NCBI RefSeq assembly: GCF_000368765.1
Contig: NZ_KB849654.1
Span: 151,535 to 215,534 of the forward strand
Source: Acinetobacter junii CIP 64.5
GTDB taxonomy: Bacteria; Pseudomonadota; Gammaproteobacteria; Pseudomonadales; Moraxellaceae
Length of the DNA: 64,000 nucleotides
Direction: 5' to 3'
Shown: piece after piece, positions 1 through 8,233 of the stretch
How the letters are laid out: each line of letters begins with the position of its first letter
How positions within the stretch are numbered: the first letter of the stretch is position 1
The notes under the pieces: generated by a model
Seen by the model: the letters and a program-made list of their open reading frames with translations, nothing else
What the model was told of the DNA's origin: nothing
Database searches by the model: none
Program-made: the position numbers and the translations under genes

Positions 1-701
1 CTACTGGAATACCCAAGTCAGCTATTGCTTTGACTTCATCCACACTATTGAGCGTACCACCGCCGATCCAAAAAATTGGACGTTTGGCTTTTTTGATTTC
101 ATCAATGATCAAATCAACTCCAACTTGATCTGCCTGAGGTAATTCCAGTGCTTTGACTGGACCTAGATTCAGGGGTAGGTCAATTTCTGCTGCTTTGCAC
201 ATCAATCGGTAGCTCAACACTAACAGGCCCCATTGGGACAGTCGTTGCGACACGTATCGCTTCACGAATCACGCCAACTGCATTATCAGGGCTGGTAATA
301 CGAAAAGCAGCTTTGCTCGATGCACGTAAGAAAGTCAGCTGATCTTTGGTTTCATGAATAAAACTTGCATCACGATCTAAATATTCACGCTCAACTTGAC
401 CTGTTAAATGCAACACTGGACTGCCCGCATTCATTGCTTCAATCAATGAACCCACCGCATTTCCTGCGCCAGCACCTGTGCTGGTTAAGGCAACACCCAA
501 ACCTTTAAAGCGTGAATGGCCATCTGCCATCGTCACTGCACCTGCTTCACCACGCGCCGCGACAAAGCGAATTTTTTCACGGCGACCTACGGCATCAGCA
601 ATTGGTAAATTATGAATTGAAATGACGCCGTAGATACTATCTACTTGGTGCGCCTCTAAAACTCGAGCGATTGCTTCGCCTACATTTACACGTTCTGTCA
701 T
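1..701 (-). pseudogene. Thiamine-pyrophosphate enzyme, N-terminal part, frameshifted and cut by window edge
   Basis: Acetolactate-synthase-like TPP enzyme, probably a decarboxylase or ligase in the neighbouring catabolic pathway. The first 172 or so residues match a TPP N-terminal domain, including the RGEAGAV stretch with the usual cofactor-activating Glu. Reading then hits a stop at 180-182 after PIDVQ. Removing one A from the CAAAG near 194-197 restores an open frame that runs to the window edge with family-like sequence (AAEID, then a central-domain segment containing IFWIGGG). I therefore call a one-base insertion. The ATG at 701 is preferred over the TTG at 716 because GAGGA lies 8 nt before it. 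It lies 39 bp after the aldehyde dehydrogenase gene and is probably in the same transcript. A sequencing error is possible. Confidence 0.8.
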
Positions 702-740
702 TACTATATTCCTCAAAAACTTGTTCTATCCATGAATTTA

Positions 741-2207
741 TTAATCGCACCAAGGATTTGGCTGTTCGCTTAATCCCATATAAATGCTTTTTTGTTGCAT
801 ATACGCCAAGATGCCTAAACGACCTTTTTCACGTCCAATTCCACTTTCTTTGAAACCACCAAAAGGTGCAGAAATTGAGAATTTTTTATAGGTATTGATC
901 CAGACTGTTCCTACTTCCAAAGCACGTGCAAGTTGCCAAGCTTTACGGTAGTTTTCAGTCCAAATCCCTACGGCTAAACCAAAACAACTGTCATTAGCTT
1001 GTGCAATTAAATCTGCTTCATCGTGATATTTCATCACCACCAACACAGGACCAAAGATTTCTTCCTGACAGGTTTGAGCTGAGTTATCGAGGCCTGTGAT
1101 AATGGTCGGTAAATAGAAACTACCTTTTGCCAATTCACCTTCAGTCAATGCCTCACCGCCTACAAGAACTTGACCACCCTCTTTTTTGGCCAATTGAACA
1201 TAAGCATCCACAGAAGCTAAATGCTTAGGATTGATCAAAGACCCTAAATGGACGCCTGCGGTTTCAGGATGTCCAGCGCGCAAGCCTTTGGTAATTTCAA
1301 CTAGACGTGTTAAGAATTGATCATAAATACTGCTATGCACAAATAAGCGTGATCCTGCAATACATGCTTGTCCTGCAGAACTGAAAATGCCATAAGCCAC
1401 ACCTTTAGCCGCAAGCTCAATATCAGCATCTTGCATCACAATCGTTGGTGATTTTCCGCCAAGTTCTAAAGATGTGGTGATCAACTTGTCAGCCGCAATA
1501 TGTGCTAAATGACGCCCTGTACTCGTTCCACCTGTAAATGAAATTTTGCGTACTAATGGATGCTTTACGATCGCATCACCAATCACCGAACCACGTCCAA
1601 CCAGTACACTCAATAAACCTTTAGGTAAACCAGCTTCTTCAAAGATTTTTGCTAATTCAAGCGCGATCAATGAAGTCACTTCAGCTGGTTTTAAAATGAC
1701 TGCATTACCACCTGCTAATGCAGGTGCTAACTTCTGCACTTCACTGGCTATCGGTGAAGTCCATGGTGTAATCGCTGCCACAATCCCAACAGGTTCATGC
1801 ACACTCATGGTCATAAAATCTGGCGCACGTTGTGTGGTTAACTCATTATTTAAGGTTTCACACGCCGCTGCGACATAACGTGCTGTTGCAGCCGCACTCA
1901 AGGTTAAGACACGCGTCTCAGCCAGTGGTTTACCGTTGTCTCTGGTTTGTAGCTTTGAAAGTTCATCAACACGCGCTTCAATAATGTCTGCCACTTTATA
2001 CAAAATCCGAGCACGCTCGTGTGGCATGCTGTTGCGCCACTCCGCCTTGCGCCATGCCAAATCAGCCTTTTCAATCGCTTCATTGACATCATCCAAACTC
2101 GCCGTTGAAATCTCAGCATTCACAGATTGATCTGCTGGAAACAAACTTTGAATCGTGTCACCTCGACCTAATCGCCATTCTCCAGCGATATAAATTTCCT
2201 TTACCAT
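741..2207 (-). CDS. NAD(P)-dependent aldehyde dehydrogenase
   Basis: Oxidises an aldehyde to its acid; the substrate is not evident. The protein is full length (488 aa) with the family landmarks, numbered here from the upstream TTG frame: FTGGTSTG cofactor loop near 227-234, catalytic base Glu in LELGGKS (about 250) and nucleophile Cys in GQACIAG (about 284). The usual PWN(F/S)P motif reads PWTSP, so the oxyanion-hole Asn is Thr, which is unusual and could lower activity. The ATG at 2207 is preferred to the TTG at 2213 because AGGA lies 7 nt upstream of the ATG and too close to the TTG. The gene follows the broken aspartate dehydrogenase gene by 11 bp. It is one of the two cluster genes that still read through. 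Confidence 0.9.
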   Translation of the reverse strand: MVKEIYIAGEWRLGRGDTIQSLFPADQSVNAEISTASLDDVNEAIEKADLAWRKAEWRNSMPHERARILYKVADIIEARVDELSKLQTRDNGKPLAETRVLTLSAAATARYVAAACETLNNELTTQRAPDFMTMSVHEPVGIVAAITPWTSPIASEVQKLAPALAGGNAVILKPAEVTSLIALELAKIFEEAGLPKGLLSVLVGRGSVIGDAIVKHPLVRKISFTGGTSTGRHLAHIAADKLITTSLELGGKSPTIVMQDADIELAAKGVAYGIFSSAGQACIAGSRLFVHSSIYDQFLTRLVEITKGLRAGHPETAGVHLGSLINPKHLASVDAYVQLAKKEGGQVLVGGEALTEGELAKGSFYLPTIITGLDNSAQTCQEEIFGPVLVVMKYHDEADLIAQANDSCFGLAVGIWTENYRKAWQLARALEVGTVWINTYKKFSISAPFGGFKESGIGREKGRLGILAYMQQKSIYMGLSEQPNPWCD

Positions 2208-2218
2208 GATCAAATCCT

Positions 2219-3009
2219 TTAAATCTGAATTGCTTGAACACTATTGCGACAGGCACGAATCACACTAAGTGCAGCCAATGTCGAAGTTTTCGGGTTACTC
2301 GCCAAAGGTACCCCCACCAACTCAATTGTCATTTCACCGAACACACCTTCTGCCACAATAGTGTGCTTGTTTTTATTGATGTTTGGATCAACTGTGAGTT
2401 CCACCATAGTTTCATCCATACCCAAACCTGCAAGAGCAATCGTCGCTGCAACATTGGCATTAGCTGGAAACTTCAATGCAGCTTCACGCGCTGTACCACG
2501 GAAAAAAACCGTTGCTTCGCTCACCTGATCTAAATCAACCAATTGCTCTGCATAGCTACCACGCCAACTTTTTGGACTTTTGCAGCCCTTATAAGTGACC
2601 TTTTCCAAACCACCTTCTTTAGCCGCTGAGATTCCATCAATTCCAGCAATCGCACCTGCCAAAAGATGTAAGTGGGCATCATGTTGTTCAGCCGTTTTTT
2701 TAGCTGAATCAAAAACTCGTTATCAGCCAAAGTTCCAACCGAGATCAACCCAATAGTCCAACCTTTTTCCAATACCTTTTTCGCATGCTCTTTCACCGCA
2801 GCTTGACCCGCAACTTCAATCACATAATCAGGTGTACCCTGACATTCATCAATCGAGCTAATCACTTGTACTTCAGATGAAACTTGCGCCTGAACTTTTT
2901 CAACACTCCGTGCTGGTACCACAATCCATTTAAGTTGTAAGTCTTGCGACATATGGGCATACACTTCTGCTGCCATCGCGCCAAAACCAATCATCATCAA
3001 CTGTTTCAT
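2219..3009 (-). pseudogene. Aspartate dehydrogenase (NadX-like), frameshifted
   Basis: The N-terminal half (from the ATG at 3009) has a Rossmann start IGFGAMAAEVY and the segment DYVIEVAGQAAV typical of L-aspartate/amino-acid dehydrogenases. The C-terminal half, in another frame, has the family stretches AGAIAGIDGI, YKGCKSPKSWRGS and TVDPNINKNKH. The frames meet at a run of seven A on the coding strand (2695-2701). Eight A would join them seamlessly (KKTAEQHDAH, then LLAGAIAGID). The gene is therefore a one-base deletion away from intact. It sits 9 bp downstream of the SDR gene. Either a real inactivation or a homopolymer read error. Confidence 0.85.
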
Positions 3010-3018
3010 GTGCACACC

Positions 3019-3813
3019 TTATAAATGCTTATTGAATCCGCCAGAGACATCAAGAGTTGAACCTATGGTATAGGATGCTAAAGGCGATGCGAGAAAGACC
3101 AAGGCACGTGCAGGTTCTTCGGGCTTACCTAAACGTTGCATCGGAATACCACGATTTTTAGCAATATTGCCTGTCCATTGTTCCCATGACAGATTTGGGT
3201 CTGAACGTGTTTCAAAACGGCGTTTCCACTGTGCTGACTCCACCATACCCAAAAGAATTGAGTTAACACGGACACCATATTGAGTAAATTCATGTGCCAG
3301 TGAATGCGTTAAATTTAGTAGCGCAGCACGTGCAGATGATGTTGCAATCATGTGCGGTTCAGGTTGCAACGCTAACAATGAGTTCACATTGGTGATTGAG
3401 CCACATGCTGAATCTTTTAAATCATTTAAAAATGCGCGAACGGGATGTAATTCACTGAAATATTTCAGTTCAATTTCTTTCATCCAATCTTCGTCTTGGG
3501 TATTTTCGAAATTCGACACACGACCTTGACCCGCGTTATTGATCAACATGTCGACATTACCTAAGTTTTGCTTTACATCTCGTGCAAATCGTTTAACGTC
3601 TTCTTTATCCAAAACATTGCAGGTACTGGTGTAAATATTGGCGTGTGGGTATTTCTCTAAAATATAAAGTTTCGATGCGGCTAAACGCGCTTCATCTCGA
3701 CCACACCACGCGACCTTTGCACCTTCTGCAACTAAAATTTCCACAGCAGCCAAACCAATGCCTGACGAGCCACCTGTTACAACTACTACTTTTCCTTCAA
3801 CTTGGAAGCTCAT
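3019..3813 (-). CDS. Short-chain dehydrogenase/reductase with non-canonical active site
   Basis: SDR-fold NAD(P)-dependent oxidoreductase, 264 aa from the Met at 3813 (a second Met lies 6 nt upstream; GAGAG spacing favours the inner one). Cofactor motif TGGSSGIG near residues 15-22, NNAG near 92-95, and the C-terminal substrate-loop region ending in VSGGFN. The catalytic YxxxK is not present: the segment reads HMIATSSARAALLNLT, and aligning RAALLNLT with the usual KAALLNLT puts Thr at the Tyr position and Arg at the Lys position. Some divergent SDR groups show this pattern, so it may be a family property rather than decay. It is intact while its neighbours are broken, and lies between the alpha/beta hydrolase and aspartate dehydrogenase genes. 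Confidence 0.88.
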   Translation of the reverse strand: MSFQVEGKVVVVTGGSSGIGLAAVEILVAEGAKVAWCGRDEARLAASKLYILEKYPHANIYTSTCNVLDKEDVKRFARDVKQNLGNVDMLINNAGQGRVSNFENTQDEDWMKEIELKYFSELHPVRAFLNDLKDSACGSITNVNSLLALQPEPHMIATSSARAALLNLTHSLAHEFTQYGVRVNSILLGMVESAQWKRRFETRSDPNLSWEQWTGNIAKNRGIPMQRLGKPEEPARALVFLASPLASYTIGSTLDVSGGFNKHL

Positions 3814-3829
3814 ATCCATATCTCTCTAA

Positions 3830-4645
3830 TTAATTTGCCGATAAAACAATGTCGTTAAACTGATCAGGTTGATCGACACAACTCAGATGACCTGCATCTG
3901 TAATGAGATGACATCGGCTCAATTGCATTTCTATCGCCAATTACATGATGGTTTGAGCAGGCGTGATTTCATCTTTATCACCCGCAATCACCACACAAGG
4001 AACTTTGAGATCTGTTAAATAATTTCTAATCTCGTCATACGCCAACAAATATGATGCTCGCGTAAAACCGTCTAAAGTAAGCTGCCCCATCACCTCACTG
4101 ACCAATGCCAGTGCTTGAGGGTCTTGTTTATAAATTAAATGTGGACCACGGCTTGCCGCCATCCCCGCATTGCCCAAGCTTTTCAACATATTTGGGCGTT
4201 TCAGATAAACCTGTGCTTTGGTATCCTCATCCGAGCGTTGATAACCCTGCGCCGCATTGGCAATGATTAGGGTTTCAACTCGTTCAGGGTAAAGATGGGC
4301 AAAAGCACTTGCCTGTAATGCACCTAATGAATGACCTATAATGATGGATTTAGAAATCGCCAATGCATCCATAATTGCTAGTACTCGCTGAGCATAATTG
4401 GTTGCATTTGGCTGCTCCGTATCTAAGTTCTCAGATAAGCCATAACCTGGCGCATCCCAAGCAATCACATGAAAATGATGACTGAGTACAGCAAGCTGAT
4501 TGACCCATGAAGCAGAACCTGAGCTGATACCATGTAAAAGAATCAGTGCTTGTCCGTGTCCAGCTTCGCGATAGGCTTGTACCTGACCATCAATCTCAAT
4601 GGTTTTCACTGAGTATTGGGCTAAAGTGTCAATCAAAGTCATCAT
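3830..4645 (-). pseudogene. Alpha/beta hydrolase with premature stop
   Basis: Alpha/beta-hydrolase-fold esterase or C-C hydrolase. The HGISSG oxyanion segment, the DAPGYG strand and the nucleophile elbow GHSLGA are present, with GDKDEIT carrying the acid region. An in-frame TAA at 3941-3943 ends translation at codon 234. The same frame then continues for 36 further codons to a natural stop at 3830-3832 and includes DAGHLS, which holds the catalytic His. The truncated product therefore lacks the last triad member. The TAA sits where CAA would be natural (ITPAQTIM, stop, LAIEMQ). The start at 4645 has AAGGA 5 nt upstream. The full frame would give 271 aa, normal for the family. Confidence 0.88.
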
Positions 4646-4676
4646 TTCATTCCTTTGTTATAGTTAATCGCTTTGA

Positions 4677-5306
4677 TTAACGTTTGATTTGAGACAATGG
4701 ATGCTCAGGTGGATAGTTTGGAATAGTTGGTTTTCCAGCACCTAACATCACACACATCAAGGCATCTTCCTGACCTGGATTAAACAAACCACGATAAATA
4801 CCCGGTGGAATTGAAATCAGATCACGCTCTTTCAATTTGGTTTGAAATTTCTCACCGTTATGCTCAATGAACAGATCAATCTCACCACGTAACATGAAAA
4901 ACACTTCTTCCACATCTTGGTGGATATGCAATGGACCTTCGCATTGCGCAGGTAACACCATGGTTGAAAAGGTAAAGTTTTCGGCTGGAACTGTATTGCC
5001 ATCATTGACTACACCTGTTGCTCCAGTTCCCATATAACGCATTTGCGCACGACGATATTTCGGGTCGTAATCTGCTTGGAACTTCAACGCATCGAAGTCA
5101 TATTTACGTGTTTCAAAACGCGCAATACGTGTGTTTAGCCAACCCAGTTTCGCCTTATCTTCAGCAATTCCCATTGCACCCTGAAAGCGTGGGTCTGCAA
5201 ATAGAACCGCAATACTAATCTTGTCGAAAAATGCGAGAACAACACATACCATCAGGACAAAAGCAGGAACCCAATGCTTAAATCCACTTTTCTCTTCATT
5301 ACTCAT
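4677..5306 (-). CDS. Chimeric ORF: MFS transporter N-terminus fused to a cupin protein
   Basis: Residues 1-55 are the start of a major-facilitator transporter (cytosolic tail, first transmembrane helix WVPAFVLMVCVVLAFF, then a periplasmic loop ending KAKLGW). From about residue 56 the protein becomes a soluble cupin, with GPLHIHQDVEEVFFMLRGE as the metal-binding first motif and a C-terminal PGIYRGLFNPG motif. No natural protein family has one MFS helix joined to this cupin, so I infer an in-frame deletion that removed most of the transporter gene and the start of the cupin gene. The ORF is open and has AGGA 7 nt before its ATG, so a membrane-tethered cupin could be made. The cupin domain itself looks complete. 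Confidence 0.85.
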   Translation of the reverse strand: MSNEEKSGFKHWVPAFVLMVCVVLAFFDKISIAVLFADPRFQGAMGIAEDKAKLGWLNTRIARFETRKYDFDALKFQADYDPKYRRAQMRYMGTGATGVVNDGNTVPAENFTFSTMVLPAQCEGPLHIHQDVEEVFFMLRGEIDLFIEHNGEKFQTKLKERDLISIPPGIYRGLFNPGQEDALMCVMLGAGKPTIPNYPPEHPLSQIKR

Positions 5307-5347
5307 ACTTCATTCCTTCGATTGAGTTATGAACTGGAATTAAATGT

Positions 5348-5849
5348 TTATGGTTTTAATTTCATGACATTAAATTTAGGGTCTGCTAATAATTTTGGGT
5401 CTAATACGGTATTGGACTGCATCCAACGTTTAGCCAGTTTGATTAATTTTGAATCATTGATTGCAATCATATTGATTAAGCAATTTTGATGATCTAAATA
5501 CAGATAACTACATTGATCATCTGCACTTTTTCTCACCACAATCTGTTCTGTTCTTTCAGGTTGGTAACTACCTAGTATTTGAATATTGAAGTGGTACTGA
5601 TCTGACCATAACCAAGGAATATCGGTATATTCTGTTTCCATGCCCAACATCGATTTTGCAGCTGCAATTGCTTGGTTCTGCGCATTTGCCCATGACTGAA
5701 TGCAATAACCTAAACTTGGATGGATTGCGACATCAATCCAGAACTCGCCACCTGGACCAAAATCTTTGCGATAAGGAATCGAGAGACGTAACCAGCTTGC
5801 ACCAGTATTGGCATATGTCGTCTTGCTGACAAACTGAGATCCAACTCAT
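5348..5849 (-). pseudogene. Remnant of a ferredoxin reductase (C-terminal part), upstream end scrambled
   Basis: The stretch from about 5730 down to 5348 encodes the C-terminus of an FAD-dependent ferredoxin reductase of the Rieske-dioxygenase type: DVAIHPSLGY, SWANAQNQAIAAAK and PWLWSDQYHFNIQILG are characteristic. The FAD and NAD domains are missing. Further upstream the same frame reads into unrelated sequence (WLRLSIPYRKDFGPGGEFW), and a stop lies before any good start. In another frame an ATG at 5849 with a GTGAGG ribosome site begins MSWISVCQQDD, which resembles the start of a Rieske-type ferredoxin, but it closes quickly. I read this as a deletion fusion of the first operon genes. The ferredoxin identification is tentative. 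Confidence 0.65.
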
Positions 5850-5865
5850 CCTTGCATCCTCACCT

Positions 5866-5881
5866 GTTTTATATATAAAAC
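5866..5881. promoter_or_regulatory. 16-bp perfect palindrome, copy 1 (likely IclR-family operator)
   Basis: GTTTTATATATAAAAC, identical to its own reverse complement. It lies immediately upstream of the ribosome site of the leftward catabolic operon, so a bound regulator would sit at or just after the transcription start. An exact second copy is 144 bp away. The regulatory role is inferred from position and from IclR proteins binding short AT-rich palindromes. Confidence 0.6.
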
Positions 5882-6009
5882 ATTATTTGATATAACAAAC
5901 CTTAATAAAGAATACTCCTATGATGTTTTTTTTGTAAAACTATATATTGTTTAAAATCATAAGCTTGATATTTATTACACATTCATTTACGTTTTACTTA
6001 GAAAATTTT

Positions 6010-6025
6010 GTTTTATATATAAAAC
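6010..6025. promoter_or_regulatory. 16-bp perfect palindrome, copy 2 (likely IclR-family operator)
   Basis: Second exact copy of GTTTTATATATAAAAC, 89 bp before the IclR ATG at 6114. Together the two copies bracket the divergent intergenic region, the arrangement expected for control of both the catabolic operon and the regulator itself. Confidence 0.6.
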
Positions 6026-6113
6026 TATCTTTTAACTCTACTTTGCAGTTAGAATAGATTCTTAAGAAAATTAAATTTGTAATGCTTTGCGTTTTTATAG
6101 GAAAATTAAGCTG

Positions 6114-6929
6114 ATGAACCAAACGATAGAAACAGACTCTCAAGAATCTGAACTCACAAAAAATGATGATCGCTATTTAGTACCCGGTTTGGTACGAGGC
6201 TTAGCAATTTTGCAGGCATTTGATCAACAAACCCAAGAAATGACGATCACTGAGATCGCTGAAATTTTGGATGTAAATCGTTCTAGTGCTTTCCGTCTGA
6301 TTTACACATTAGAATCATGTGGCTTCCTTAGAAAAGCATCTCAAAAAACCTATGCACTTGATTCAAAGGTGATGGAACTCGGCTTCAACAGTTTGTCTAA
6401 ACAGTCTCTTTTAGATTTAGCAACACCGTTGATGAAAGAACTACGCGATCAAACTAAACTTGCAGTACATTTGTCCATTTTAGAAGGTACACATATTGTC
6501 TTTATCAACAATGTGCAATCGAATGGAACATTTACTAGCAATATAGGTCTAGGCACTCGCTGGCCTGCTCATGCGACTGTGATTGGACAAATGCTATTAG
6601 CAGACTTATCTGAAATTGAAATCCGTGATCGCTATAAAAATTTCAACCAATGGGAAACTTTTTCTGAACTCACCCCAAAGAATCTTAAAGAGCTACTTCA
6701 ACGCCTCAGTTTTGTTAAAACACAGCGATCTATGATGGTCAGTTGGGGACATTACAATCATGATATGGCAGCTTGTGGCGCTCCAATTTTCAAACAATCT
6801 ACAGGAAAAATGACTGCTGTATTGTCTGTAAGTTGCCCTTTAGCAACCTATGAAGAACATTATTTTAAAAATGAAATTGCAGAGATGGTTATCCAAACAG
6901 CGGATAAAATTTCTAAATTTATTTATTAG
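6114..6929 (+). CDS. IclR-family transcriptional regulator
   Basis: DNA-binding regulator of 271 aa. The N-terminal winged helix-turn-helix (LVRGLAILQAF, MTITEIAEILDVNRSSAFRLIYTLE, about residues 25-85) is followed by an IclR effector domain with GTRWPAHATVIGQMLLA and a C-terminal segment VLSVSCPLATY. The effector is unknown. The ATG at 6114 is preferred to the TTG at 6087: AGGA lies 11 nt upstream and the extra residues are not family-like. It is transcribed away from the decaying catabolic cluster, which it probably controls through the two palindromes in the intergenic region. It appears intact although its presumed target operon is broken. Confidence 0.92.
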   Translation: MNQTIETDSQESELTKNDDRYLVPGLVRGLAILQAFDQQTQEMTITEIAEILDVNRSSAFRLIYTLESCGFLRKASQKTYALDSKVMELGFNSLSKQSLLDLATPLMKELRDQTKLAVHLSILEGTHIVFINNVQSNGTFTSNIGLGTRWPAHATVIGQMLLADLSEIEIRDRYKNFNQWETFSELTPKNLKELLQRLSFVKTQRSMMVSWGHYNHDMAACGAPIFKQSTGKMTAVLSVSCPLATYEEHYFKNEIAEMVIQTADKISKFIY

Positions 6930-7035
6930 ACTAAGGTTAAGTTCATTTTTCTAAAATATTTAGACATTGAGAGTATTCATTAAAATATTTAGTGAATACT
7001 CATCAAAGTAAATTAATTTCAAAATACTCCGAAAT

Positions 7036-7068
7036 AAAAAAGCCCTTGTATCAAACAAGGGCTTTTTT
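7036..7068. terminator. Rho-independent terminator, bidirectional
   Basis: Stem AAAAAAGCCCTTG / CAAGGGCTTTTTT with a 7-nt loop. It lies downstream of iclR on the plus strand and just beyond the tRNA-Trp 3' end on the minus strand, so it can serve both. Confidence 0.85.
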
Positions 7069-7075
7069 ATTAATT

Positions 7076-7149
7076 TGGCAGAGGATCAAGGACTCGAACC
7101 TTGACGAACGGTTTTGGAGACCGTCATGCTACCATTACACCAATCCTCT
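7076..7149 (-). tRNA. tRNA-Trp (anticodon CCA)
   Basis: A full cloverleaf on the minus strand: acceptor AGAGGAT pairs with ATCCTCT, anticodon stem ACGGT/ACCGT with loop CTCCAAA (anticodon CCA), and T arm GGTTCGAGTCC. Discriminator G73 is followed by an encoded CCA. It lies downstream of tRNA-Leu and probably shares its transcript. Confidence 0.95.
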
Positions 7150-7217
7150 ATAACCGCATGATTAATTCATTTCTGATTTAACCATAAAAAAAGCAAGATA
7201 ACCTTGCTTCTTAAATT

Positions 7218-7302
7218 TGGTGGGGGCGAAGAGACTCGAACTCTTACACCTTGCGGCGCTGGAACCTAAATCCAGTGCGTCTACCAATTTCGCCACGCCC
7301 CC
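7218..7302 (-). tRNA. tRNA-Leu (anticodon UAG)
   Basis: An 85-nt class II tRNA on the minus strand with acceptor GGGGGCG, D-loop AATTGGTAGACGC, anticodon stem CTGGA/TCCAG with loop TTTAGGT (anticodon TAG), and a long variable arm. T arm GTTCGAGTC, discriminator A and an encoded CCA. It is 68 bp upstream of tRNA-Trp on the same strand. Confidence 0.96.
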
Positions 7303-7408
7303 GATGGGTATGCATATTAGTGACAAAGCGGCTTTATGACAAGACTTTCTGATAAAAAACCAATTCAAGTGAACATATAATATTCAAATCAAAGATTTAT
7401 GTTTATTT

Positions 7409-8233
7409 TTACAACAAATTTATTGTTCGAATCGCATTTCTTAGCTCTGCAACTGAGCCAAAGCGTTCATCCATTTTTTTCTTTAATAAGCCATCAAGTA
7501 TCGGCAAAAAAAACTGTAGAGAATCTGGAAGTTTGATCTGTAACTGTTGGCAATGCAGTATTGCCCAATCATGATAGGTTTTTGCAGATAATCTCGATTG
7601 ACAGAGCCATTCATATAGAATAATTCCAAAAGCGTATAAGTCACTTTGTACAGACTTGGGTTGACCATGAAACAGTTCAGGTGCCATGTAATGCGGTGTC
7701 GCGGTCAATAATTTCTTCGTACTAATAATTCGTTGACTCTGCTCAAAATCAATCAATCTACAAGTATCTAAATAACTTCTAAAATGCTCTGATTTCAGAT
7801 CACCATGTATCCAACCACTTTGATGAAGTGCTTCAAGGGCATTTAAAGCAAGTAAAATTTGTTTTCTGATCTCGTGCAGATCATTTTCAGGACTAAATTT
7901 TATAAAAAAATCGTTCGTATCTAACGTTAATAGCCCTTCTCCACTTTGCCTCGTTTCATTTAAAAAATTCAGCTTGGATAAATCAATAACGTTATAAGGG
8001 ACTAAAAAATCCGAACTAGCAATCTTATTTTGGCGATAAAACTCTAATTCGGCGTTAAATGAATCTTCTAAAACTTGGTTGTGTTGCTCAACATGAAACT
8101 TTAGCCAATATTTTTTATGACCTTGAGTTAATGTATATAAACGCCGTCCATATGAATGGCTTTTTTGTTTGGTCTGTAACGCTATCTCATCAAACGAATG
8201 ATCTAAGTCAGAGATCAACATAATAGAATTCAT
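7409..8233 (-). CDS. Protein-kinase-like protein
   Basis: A 274-aa protein with a eukaryotic-type kinase fold. Visible elements in order are a beta-3-like Lys (KKYWLKF, about residue 45), the catalytic loop HGDLKSEHF (about 144-152), LIDFEQS in the place of DFG, the activation-segment end HYMAPELF, and SDLYAFGIILYEWL (alpha-F helix). The catalytic Asp is present. The metal-binding Asn of HxDLKxxN is His and DFG is DFE, so activity is uncertain. The start overlaps the end of the patatin gene by 26 bp, implying translational coupling. No membrane segment or sensor domain is seen. Substrate unknown; its partner gene suggests a link to lipid metabolism. Confidence 0.8.
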   Translation of the reverse strand: MNSIMLISDLDHSFDEIALQTKQKSHSYGRRLYTLTQGHKKYWLKFHVEQHNQVLEDSFNAELEFYRQNKIASSDFLVPYNVIDLSKLNFLNETRQSGEGLLTLDTNDFFIKFSPENDLHEIRKQILLALNALEALHQSGWIHGDLKSEHFRSYLDTCRLIDFEQSQRIISTKKLLTATPHYMAPELFHGQPKSVQSDLYAFGIILYEWLCQSRLSAKTYHDWAILHCQQLQIKLPDSLQFFLPILDGLLKKKMDERFGSVAELRNAIRTINLL

